Assembly: GCA_035264765.1 (NCBI GenBank)
Contig: DATFPQ010000090.1
Location: 1 to 11,278 of the forward strand
Direction of reading: 5' to 3'
Length of the DNA stretch: 11,278 nt
DNA from: DATFPQ01 sp035264765
Lineage (GTDB): Bacteria > Actinomycetota > Actinomycetes > Actinomycetales > Angustibacteraceae
Positions 6,420 to 11,278 of the stretch are shown piece by piece. The translations under genes were made by a program, and so were the position numbers. The notes below the pieces were generated by a model that saw nothing but the letters and a program-made list of their open reading frames with translations, was not told the DNA's origin and searched no databases. Each line of letters opens with the position of its first letter. Positions within the stretch are counted from its first letter, which is position 1.

Positions 6420-7363
6420 GTCGCCGGCCATCCGTTGACCGTGGTGACCGACCCGTCGCGTGCCACCAGCCGCGCGGCCACGCCTCGCTCGCCCAGCATC
6501 GTGGGCGCCTCCTTACGGCGGACGAGCGCGGACGTCGTCAGCGTGTTGGCCTGAACGCACGTCGTTGCGGCGACCGACGCGGTCCGCCAGACCGGGTCGA
6601 CCGGCAGCGTCGTGATCGGGTCGATGACGTGGTGCAGGTCGCGGCCGCCACGCCGCCAGGTGCGGCTGCGCGTGGACGACGTCGCGACGGCTCGTGCGCC
6701 GTGCAGCCGGATCGTCGAGGCCGGCTGGCCCTGACCGTCCTGAACCAGGACGGTCCAGCCGTCGTCGGGGTCAGGCCCGGCGACGCGGAGGTCACCGCCG
6801 AGGCTGACCAGGACGCCGCAACCGAGCTGCTCCGCGACATCCACGGCACAGCGGTCGGCCGCCCACGCCTTGGCGGTCGCGCCGAGGTCGAGCAGGACCC
6901 CGGCCGGGACGACGAGGATCGCGTCGCCGTCCGGCTCCTGCTGGAGGGTGAGGTCGCGCCACTGGGCCTGCCGCCGGATGCTCACCAGCGGGGGCCGGGA
7001 CGCCTGCGGGTGGGCGTCCAGCAGCGAGATGTCGCGGTCGTAGCCGAGCGCCGACAGCTGCGTGCCGAGTGTGGGGTCGACATCACCGTCGGTCGCGGTG
7101 GCGGCGTCCAGCGCCACCTGCACCAGCTCGGCCAGCAGCGCGCTGACCCGAACCGCCCGGCCGTGCGCGGCCTCCAGGCCGCGCACCTCGGAGTCCGGCC
7201 GGAACCGGCTCGCCGCGAGGTCGACCGCGGCGAGCCGCTCCTCCACCAGGCGTCGGGCGGACGTCGTGGCTCGCGGGTCGGTGGTCACGACCCGGGCGGT
7301 GGTGCTCCAGACCGGCCACTGAACGGCGGCGCGGCCGAGCGGGAGGTTGTCCAGCAGCGGCAT
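6416..7363 (-). CDS. apbE: FAD:protein FMN transferase (ApbE family)
   Basis: 315 residues. ApbE enzymes use FAD and a divalent metal to attach FMN to a Ser/Thr of extracytoplasmic redox proteins. Motifs: VDPTLG (95-100), LLDLGATAKAWAADR (157-171), LVSLGGDLRVAG (185-196), HHVIDPITTLPV (244-255) and TCVQANTLTTSAL (268-280). The last holds the metal site: the usual Asp of A-D-A-x-x-T is N273, while T277 is kept. I see no signal peptide or lipobox, so this one may act in the cytoplasm or be exported without a classical signal. ATG 7363 has GGGGGG seven bases upstream and sits one base after the previous stop. It probably flavinylates a partner of the heme membrane protein encoded downstream. Confidence 0.9.
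   Translation of the reverse strand: MPLLDNLPLGRAAVQWPVWSTTARVVTTDPRATTSARRLVEERLAAVDLAASRFRPDSEVRGLEAAHGRAVRVSALLAELVQVALDAATATDGDVDPTLGTQLSALGYDRDISLLDAHPQASRPPLVSIRRQAQWRDLTLQQEPDGDAILVVPAGVLLDLGATAKAWAADRCAVDVAEQLGCGVLVSLGGDLRVAGPDPDDGWTVLVQDGQGQPASTIRLHGARAVATSSTRSRTWRRGGRDLHHVIDPITTLPVDPVWRTASVAATTCVQANTLTTSALVRRKEAPTMLGERGVAARLVARDGSVTTVNGWPAT
6428..6433 (-). promoter_or_regulatory. Ribosome binding site deciding the membrane-protein start
   Basis: GGATGG on the minus strand lies eight bases before ATG 6419. The alternative in-frame ATG at 6431 falls inside this site and has only a weak upstream sequence, so 6419 is preferred. Confidence 0.45.
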
Positions 7364-7364
7364 C

Positions 7365-7649
7365 TCAGGACCCCCCGGACGTCGCCGCGGGCGCGTCGCT
7401 GCTGGACGACACGGAGTCCGTGCCCGACCCACTGGTCGAGCCGGTCGTCGAGCCGGCCGTCGTGGAGGTCGTCGTGGTGCCGGCCGCGGTACCAGCCCCA
7501 GTACCGGCCGCGGTCGTCGCCGACGTGGCGCCTGCGATGCCGGTGACGGTCAGGGCTCCGACCAGGCCGACGCCGGCGACCCCTGCGGTGAAAGAGCGGG
7601 CCCGGCGACGTCCGCGCCGGCGTGCCTCGCTGGAGGGCGTGAGGTCCAT
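7365..7649 (-). CDS. Small membrane-anchored Ser/Thr/Ala/Gly-rich protein
   Basis: 94 residues: an Arg-rich start (R10-R18), one hydrophobic segment (about 20-44), then a tail almost entirely of Thr, Ser, Gly and Ala, with no charged residue between 20 and 77. It looks like the anchor and flexible linker of actinobacterial FMN-binding-domain proteins, but ends before any such domain. The sequence AGATSATT (39-46) after the helix loosely resembles the S-G-A-T-x-T flavinylation motif; this may be low-complexity chance. GAGGAG six bases before the ATG and translational coupling to apbE (stop one base from its ATG) argue that it is a real first operon gene. I cannot assign a function. The Arg-rich start suggests the tail is outside. 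Confidence 0.7.
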   Translation of the reverse strand: MDLTPSSEARRRGRRRARSFTAGVAGVGLVGALTVTGIAGATSATTAAGTGAGTAAGTTTTSTTAGSTTGSTSGSGTDSVSSSSDAPAATSGGS

Positions 7650-7666
7650 GGCGGTCTCCTCGTTCT

Positions 7667-7681
7667 GCCCGACGTCCGGGC
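7667..7681 (-). other. Hairpin in the leader of the redox operon
   Basis: GCCCG (7667-7671) and CGGGC (7677-7681) can pair over the five-base loop ACGTC, 18 bases before the ATG of the first gene and upstream of its GAGGAG. It is a possible leader structure. The short arms are weak evidence. Confidence 0.25.
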
Positions 7682-7750
7682 GGGTCTGCGGTGTGGACGT
7701 GACTGAGCCTCACCGGCCCGCCTCATTCCTTCCGTTGCGTTTCCTGTGCG

Positions 7751-7765
7751 CCGGTTGTGAACCGG
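7751..7765. promoter_or_regulatory. 15-base perfect inverted repeat, candidate operator
   Basis: CCGGTT and AACCGG flank GTG as a perfect dyad. It lies in the 221-base gap between the minus-strand redox operon (start 7649) and the plus-strand membrane protein gene (start 7871). Position and symmetry fit the binding site of a dimeric repressor or activator for one or both. No regulator gene is adjacent and I cannot name the family. I see no convincing -10/-35 pair around it. Confidence 0.4.
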
Positions 7766-7870
7766 TCCGTACGCGGCGCGCCAGCAGCCGAGCGCCCGCG
7801 ACGGGCGGCTCACAGTGCGCTGACAGGTCCCGCCGACGTGGCCCGCAGGACGGCGGCGGACCGTCCTGCC

Positions 7871-8305
7871 ATGACGACGCCCGACCCCTACGCTCCGTAC
7901 CCGCCGCAGCCGCGGCCGCCCCTCACGGGGCGTCCCGACCCGCTCGCGGGTCGCGCCGCAGGCACTCGGCGGGCCGGCACGCTGGCCGCCGCCGTCGCGG
8001 TCGCCGCGGGACTGACCGCCGGCGGCGTGGCGACCGGGCTGGCGCTGTCCCGAGCGGCCGCCCAGGGCGGCGCAGCCGGATCGGGTGCGGCCACCCCGGG
8101 CTCGGCCGACCAGGAGAGGCTGCCCGACGACGCCCGGGGCGTCGCGCCGGACGACGAGTTCACCGGCTCGGGGTCGCCGCGGTTCTCGCCGTGGGACCAG
8201 GGCGGGCAGCAGGACACCCAGCAGGATCCCCAGCAGGGCGCAGCACAGGGCCAATTGCTCGGCCCGGGCGGAGGCTCGCCGGACGGCGCGTCGCACGGTT
8301 CGTGA
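7871..8305 (+). CDS. Single-pass membrane protein, function unknown
   Basis: 144 residues from ATG 7871 (the frame is open from 7757, but the Pro/Tyr-rich start PDPYAPYPPQPRPP is a common actinobacterial N terminus). A cytoplasmic Pro-rich segment (1-35) is followed by one Ala/Gly/Val helix (about 36-60), then a polar outer tail with acidic stretches (79-97) and a Gln/Asp run (112-123). No known domain is visible. Only a weak GGCGGA lies before the start. Composition and codon use match the surroundings. Separated from the tRNA genes by 97 bases, it may be transcribed from the same intergenic region as the divergent redox operon. It may be a lineage-specific envelope protein; chance that it is not a gene is modest. 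Confidence 0.55.
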   Translation: MTTPDPYAPYPPQPRPPLTGRPDPLAGRAAGTRRAGTLAAAVAVAAGLTAGGVATGLALSRAAAQGGAAGSGAATPGSADQERLPDDARGVAPDDEFTGSGSPRFSPWDQGGQQDTQQDPQQGAAQGQLLGPGGGSPDGASHGS

Positions 8306-8386
8306 CACCGTCGGGGCCGGGCCGCCCGCGCGACTCGCGTCCGCCGTCCGGGCGCAGCCGATTTCCGGGGAGCGGCCGGCACCGTG

Positions 8387-8392
8387 TACGCT
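8387..8392 (+). promoter_or_regulatory. Possible -10 element for the tRNA-Thr/tRNA-Met unit
   Basis: TACGCT fits the actinobacterial TANNNT -10 pattern and lies 10 bases before the tRNA-Thr 5' end, leaving a very short leader. No good -35 is seen at 17-18 bases (TTTCCG occurs at about 20), so this is tentative. Confidence 0.3.
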
Positions 8393-8402
8393 CGTCCGCG
8401 CT

Positions 8403-8475
8403 GCCCCAATAGCTCAGTCGGCAGAGCGTCTCCATGGTAAGGAGAAGGTCTACGGTTCGATTCCGTATTGGGGCT
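8403..8475 (+). tRNA. tRNA-Thr (GGT anticodon)
   Basis: Complete cloverleaf: acceptor GCCCCAA/TTGGGGC, D stem GCTC/GAGC, anticodon stem TCTCC/GGAGA with loop ATGGTAA (anticodon GGT at 8436-8438), T stem TACGG/CCGTA with loop TTCGATT, discriminator T. It reads ACC and, by wobble, ACT. The 3' CCA is not encoded. It lies 43 bases before tRNA-Met. Confidence 0.95.
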
Positions 8476-8518
8476 CTGGTGGGTGTCGACGTCCGCGCGG
8501 GCGACGATGCCCGCAGTC

Positions 8519-8592
8519 GGCGGGGTAGCTCAGGTGGTTAGAGCACACGGCTCATAATCGTGGTGTCGCGGGTTCGAGTCCCGCCCCCGCTA
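8519..8592 (+). tRNA. tRNA-Met (CAT anticodon), elongator type
   Basis: Cloverleaf: acceptor GGCGGGG/CCCCGCT (a G-T pair at 1-72), D stem GCTC/GAGC, anticodon stem CACGG/TCGTG with loop CTCATAA, T stem GCGGG/CCCGC with loop TTCGAGT, discriminator A. The paired 1-72 and the absence of three G-C pairs next to the anticodon loop exclude the initiator form. Elongator Met is preferred over lysidine-Ile because tRNA-Met precedes rpmG in many actinomycetes. CCA is not encoded. Confidence 0.92.
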
Positions 8593-8595
8593 CGA

Positions 8596-8639
8596 GGTTG
8601 CTCAGCCAGGGCAGGTCGGCAGTGCAACCGCGCGAACGA
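8596..8639 (+). other. Inverted repeat in the tRNA-Met to rpmG spacer
   Basis: GGTTGC (8596-8601) and GCAACC (8634-8639) are exact inverse complements; inside, GCC and GGC can pair as well. The structure starts four bases after tRNA-Met and ends 56 bases before rpmG. It might mark tRNA 3' processing or act as an rpmG leader. The 32-base loop makes it a modest candidate. Confidence 0.3.
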
Positions 8640-8695
8640 CGCAGTAGACAGCAGTCGAACAGAGCACCACCTCCGCATCGAGAGAGAGCCGTCCC

Positions 8696-8866
8696 GTGGC
8701 CACCAAGAGCGCCGACATCCGCCCGAAGATCACGCTGGCGTGCGTGGAGTGCAAGGAGCGGAACTACATCACGCGGAAGAACCGCCGCAACAACCCCGAC
8801 CGGCTCGAGATGAAGAAGTACTGCCGTCGGGACGGCCGGCACACCGTGCACCGCGAGACCCGCTGA
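8696..8866 (+). CDS. rpmG: 50S ribosomal protein L33
   Basis: 56 residues from GTG 8696. The family signature is unmistakable: DIRPKITLACVECKERNYIT (7-26), RKNRRNNPDRLEMKKYC (27-43) and the C-terminal VHRETR. L33 binds 23S rRNA near the ribosomal E site. The zinc-ribbon cysteines C16, C19 and C43 are present, but the fourth position, usually C in CPxC, is D46 (CRRD), so zinc binding may be lost or altered. A purine-rich GAGAGAG lies upstream of the start. The gene follows two tRNA genes and precedes hadA-like, the normal actinobacterial order. Confidence 0.97.
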   Translation: MATKSADIRPKITLACVECKERNYITRKNRRNNPDRLEMKKYCRRDGRHTVHRETR

Positions 8867-8881
8867 CGCACGCACCCTCCC

Positions 8882-8911
8882 ACGGCCACTCCTGCTCGCA
8901 GGGGTGGCCGT
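8882..8911 (+). terminator. Strong GC hairpin after rpmG
   Basis: A 13-pair stem (8882-8894 with 8899-8911, one T-G wobble) over the loop CTCG begins 15 bases after the rpmG stop. There is no T run behind it, as is common for actinobacterial hairpin terminators. It may stop or attenuate transcription before the dehydratase genes, which would then need their own promoter, or stabilise the rpmG mRNA end. Confidence 0.65.
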
Positions 8912-8950
8912 CGTCGTACCGCCCGCCGTCCGTCCCAGCCAGGAGCCTGC

Positions 8951-9394
8951 ATGGTCAACGCCTCGTTCGCCGGGCGTACGTACCCGCCCACGCCGCCGTA
9001 CGAGGTGGGCCGGGAGAAGATCCGCGAGTTCGCCGAGGTGGCGGGCGAGCACCCCTTCCACGTCGACCCCGAGGCGGCCCGCGCCGCCGGGTACGCCGAC
9101 GTCATCGCCCCGCCGACCTTCGCCGTGATCATCGCCCAGCGCTGCGACGCCCAGCTGGTGCGTGACCCCGAGGCGGGGATCGACTACAGCCGCGTGGTCC
9201 ACGGCGAGCAGAGCTTCCGGCATCACCGCCCGATCGTGGCCGGCGACCGGCTGGTCGCCGTGCTGCACGTCGACTCCGTCCGCTCCGCGGGAGGGCACTC
9301 GATGGTGACCACGCGCAGCGAGATCTCCACCGAAACCGGCGAGACGGTCTGCACCGCGACCTCAACCCTCGTCGTCCGCGGGGAGGACGCGTGA
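8951..9394 (+). CDS. MaoC-fold (R)-hydroxyacyl-ACP dehydratase subunit, HadA-like
   Basis: 147 residues, hot-dog fold with the FAS1-type dehydratase pattern: VGREKIREFAEVAGEHPFHV near residues 19-38, VIAPPTFAVI at 51-60 and HGEQSFRHHRPIVAGDRL at 84-101. Location and sequence match HadA, the substrate-holding, non-catalytic partner of HadB in the mycobacterial fatty acid synthase II dehydratase; in actinomycetes without mycolic acids the exact role is less clear. The AGGAG at 8941-8945 is five bases before ATG 8951. It overlaps the hadB-like gene by four bases (GTGA), which suits a heterodimer made in equal amounts. Confidence 0.9.
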   Translation: MVNASFAGRTYPPTPPYEVGREKIREFAEVAGEHPFHVDPEAARAAGYADVIAPPTFAVIIAQRCDAQLVRDPEAGIDYSRVVHGEQSFRHHRPIVAGDRLVAVLHVDSVRSAGGHSMVTTRSEISTETGETVCTATSTLVVRGEDA

Positions 9395-9831
9395 GCACCC
9401 CCGCCTTCGACGACGTGCAGGTCGGCGACGCCCTGCCCGGACAGTCGTTCCCCATCACCCGCGCCGACCTGGTCCGCTACTGCGGTGCGAGCGGCGACTT
9501 CAACACCATCCACTGGAGCGAGCGCATCGCCCGTGAGGTCGGCCTGCCCGGCGTCATCGCGCACGGCATGTTCACGATGGCCACCGCGGTGCGCGTGGTG
9601 ACCTCCTGGGTCGGCGACCCGGGCGCGATCGTGCAGTACGGCGTCCGGTTCACCAAGCCGGTCCCGGTGGACGACGTGCTCGGCGCGACCCTCGACGTCG
9701 CCGCCGTCGTGGCGGCCAAGGACGAGGAGGCTCGCACGGTCCGCGTCGACCTGACCGCGACGACGCCCGGCCCGAACGGTGCGCCGGTCGGCGTCCTCGG
9801 CCGCGCGCGCGCCGTTGTGCGGCTGCCGTGA
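9391..9831 (+). CDS. MaoC-fold (R)-hydroxyacyl-ACP dehydratase catalytic subunit, HadB-like
   Basis: 146 residues from GTG 9391 with GGGGAGG upstream. The hydratase/dehydratase motif GDFNTIHWSERIAREVGLPG (35-54) carries the catalytic D36 and H41, the same numbering as mycobacterial HadB, followed by IAHGM (56-60). It dehydrates 3-hydroxyacyl-thioesters, probably on ACP, as a heterodimer with the product of the preceding gene. A GTGA overlap at 9828-9831 couples it to the MFS transporter gene. Confidence 0.92.
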   Translation: MSTPAFDDVQVGDALPGQSFPITRADLVRYCGASGDFNTIHWSERIAREVGLPGVIAHGMFTMATAVRVVTSWVGDPGAIVQYGVRFTKPVPVDDVLGATLDVAAVVAAKDEEARTVRVDLTATTPGPNGAPVGVLGRARAVVRLP

Positions 9832-11036
9832 CGACGACCGCGCCCTCCGTGCTGTCCGGCGCGGGGACCGTCTCCCGCGCGCGCCTCGCGGTGCTCGCCG
9901 CATTCGCGCTCAACGGCCTGATCATGGCGTCCTGGATCTCCCGCGTCCCGGCGGCCCGCGACCGGCTGGACCTGGCCAGCAGCCAGGTCGGCCTGGTGCT
10001 GCTCGCGATGTCCGGTGGTGCGGTGCTCGCGCTTCCGCTCGCGGGCGCGGTGATCCACCGGATCGGCACGGCCCGGACGGTGCAGTGCGGCGCCGCCGTG
10101 TGCGCCGCCGGTCTCGTGCTGTTCGGCATCGCGCCCGGTGTACCTGTGCTCGCCCTGGGCCTGCTGCTCATGGGCATCGGCTCCGGCACCTGGGACGTCT
10201 CGATGAACGTCCAGGGCGCCGAGGTAGAGCGTGGGCTGGGCCGGGCGGTGATGCCCCACTTCCACGCGGCGTTCAGCGTGGGCACGGTCGCGGGCGCGCT
10301 GCTCGGTGCCGCGACCAACGCCCTTCGCCTCGGGTCGGCCACGCACCTGCTGCCCATCGCCGTGGTGGCCCTGGTCGTCACGCTCCTCGCCTGCCGGAGC
10401 TTCCTGCCGGACGTCGAGGAGCACGCCGACGGGACCGCCGAGCCGGCGCCGCGCCGGTCCGCGCTTGCCGCCTGGCGCGAGCCGCGGACCCTCCTGGTCG
10501 GCGTCCTGGTGCTCACCTTCGCGTTCACCGAGGGCTCAGCGAACGACTGGCTGGCCCTGTCCCTGGTCGACGGCTACCACGTGTCCAACTCCCGTGGCGT
10601 CCTCGGGTTCGCCGTGTTCGTGACGGCCATGACGGTCGGACGGGTCCTCGGCGTCCGGCTGCTCGACCGGTTCGGACGCGTGGTCGTGCTCCGGGTCACC
10701 GCCGGCCTCGCCGTCGCGGGGCTGCTCCTCGTGATCGTCGGCGGCTCCGTGCCGGTGGCCATGGCTGGTGTCGTGCTGTGGGGTCTCGGCGCGTCGCTGG
10801 GCTTCCCGGTAGGCATGAGCGCGGCCGCGGACGACCCCGCGCACGCCGCCGCCCGGGTCAGCGTGGTCTCGTCCATCGGCTACACCGCGTTCCTCGCCGG
10901 GCCGCCGCTGATCGGCTTCCTTGCCGACCACGTCGGCGTCCGCCAGTCCCTGTGGGTCGTGCTCGCGGTCCTGGCGGTCGCGGTGGTCGTGGCCTCGGCC
11001 GCGCGTCCACTGCAGGCCACGGGCGAGAGCCGGTGA
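9828..11036 (+). CDS. MFS transporter, YbjJ/FucP-like
   Basis: 402 residues with about 12 hydrophobic segments arranged as two halves around a charged central loop (about 192-215, EEHADGTAEPAPRR). Family-like features: LNGLIMASWISRVPAARDRL (28-47) in the first helix and loop, and WDVSMNVQGAEVERGLGRAV (122-141) then MPHFHAAFSVG (142-152) after helix 4, as in YbjJ-type transporters. The substrate is unknown; the relatives handle sugars or are uncharacterised. It is translationally coupled at both ends (GTGA with hadB-like, GTGA with murB), so it is expressed with the cell-wall gene. The usual actinobacterial order has murB directly after the dehydratase pair, so this is an insertion into a conserved cluster. 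Confidence 0.88.
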   Translation: MTTTAPSVLSGAGTVSRARLAVLAAFALNGLIMASWISRVPAARDRLDLASSQVGLVLLAMSGGAVLALPLAGAVIHRIGTARTVQCGAAVCAAGLVLFGIAPGVPVLALGLLLMGIGSGTWDVSMNVQGAEVERGLGRAVMPHFHAAFSVGTVAGALLGAATNALRLGSATHLLPIAVVALVVTLLACRSFLPDVEEHADGTAEPAPRRSALAAWREPRTLLVGVLVLTFAFTEGSANDWLALSLVDGYHVSNSRGVLGFAVFVTAMTVGRVLGVRLLDRFGRVVVLRVTAGLAVAGLLLVIVGGSVPVAMAGVVLWGLGASLGFPVGMSAAADDPAHAAARVSVVSSIGYTAFLAGPPLIGFLADHVGVRQSLWVVLAVLAVAVVVASAARPLQATGESR

Positions 11037-11278
11037 GCGACGCGCCGACGCTCGCCGACCTCACGACCCTGCGGGTTGGAGGGCCGGCGGAGCGGCTGGT
11101 CACGGCGACGACCACCGATGAGCTGGTCGACGCCGTCCGCGAGGTGGACGACGCCGAGGAGCCGCTGCTGGTCGTGGGCGGCGGCTCGAACCTGCTGGTC
11201 GGCGACGGACCGGTGCCCGGCACCGTCGTCCGGGTCGTCACGCGAGGGGTCACCGTCGAGTCCCTCGACGACTGCTCA
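11033..11278 (+). CDS. murB: UDP-N-acetylenolpyruvoylglucosamine reductase (5' part)
   Basis: The first 82 codons are present and the frame is open at the window end. The N terminus LADLTTLRVGGPAERLVTAT and the FAD-binding GGGSNLLVGD (about residues 51-60) identify MurB, the NADPH-dependent flavoenzyme that makes UDP-N-acetylmuramate for peptidoglycan. It starts at GTG 11033, overlapping the transporter stop as GTGA. There is no separate promoter before it, so it depends on upstream transcription. Confidence 0.95.
   Translation, partial: MSDAPTLADLTTLRVGGPAERLVTATTTDELVDAVREVDDAEEPLLVVGGGSNLLVGDGPVPGTVVRVVTRGVTVESLDDCS

Noticed and set aside
7420..8412. Plus-strand frame with Val/Pro/Ala repeats at its start
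   Set aside because: The repeats are the complement of the Thr/Ser/Gly-rich tail of the small membrane protein; the rest is out of frame with the likely gene at 7871.
8519..8592. CAT-anticodon tRNA as initiator Met or lysidine-Ile
   Set aside because: A paired 1-72 and lack of three G-C pairs by the loop argue against initiator; conserved position before rpmG favours elongator Met.

Overview
The window is very GC-rich, uses many GTG starts and packs its genes with 1-4 base (ATGA/GTGA) overlaps. Together with the order tRNA-Thr, tRNA-Met, rpmG, two MaoC-fold dehydratase genes and murB, this points to a high-GC actinomycete (Actinomycetota). The genus cannot be read from the sequence. There are no transposases, CRISPR arrays or other signs of a mobile element.

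Layout. (1) 126-2220, minus strand: two tandem, clearly related exported proteins of the glycoside hydrolase family 26 (beta-mannanase-like) type, both with the two catalytic glutamates. (2) 2266-4357, plus strand, divergent from them across only 45 bases: a partner-switching signalling module made of a GAF-PP2C (SpoIIE/RsbU-like) phosphatase, a STAS anti-anti-sigma factor and a HATPase anti-sigma/serine kinase. No sigma factor gene is present. (3) 4400-7649, minus strand: a five-gene operon, read right to left: a small membrane-anchored Ser/Thr-rich protein, an ApbE-type FAD:protein FMN transferase, a four-His ferric-reductase-like di-heme membrane protein, a NuoF-like flavoprotein and a small three-Cys ferredoxin. 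I read it as a chain carrying electrons from NAD(P)H across the membrane. It lacks an obvious FMN-binding-domain acceptor, and both iron-sulfur proteins have reduced cysteine sets. (4) 7871-8305, plus strand: a small single-pass membrane protein of unknown function. (5) 8403-11278, plus strand: tRNA-Thr(GGT), tRNA-Met(CAT), rpmG with a strong hairpin behind it, hadA-like and hadB-like dehydratase subunits, an MFS transporter inserted in translational coupling, and the 5' part of murB running off the window.

The most interesting part is the redox operon: an ApbE enzyme with no recognisable FMN-binding-domain substrate, where the first gene looks like the anchor and linker of such a substrate without its domain, plus a NuoF homologue missing one iron-sulfur ligand. 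Second are the GH26-like pair back to back with the partner-switching genes, and the transporter wedged between hadB-like and murB. No gene-free stretch exceeds 300 bases. The longest are 7650-7870 (holding a 15-base inverted repeat), 1-125 and 3508-3618.
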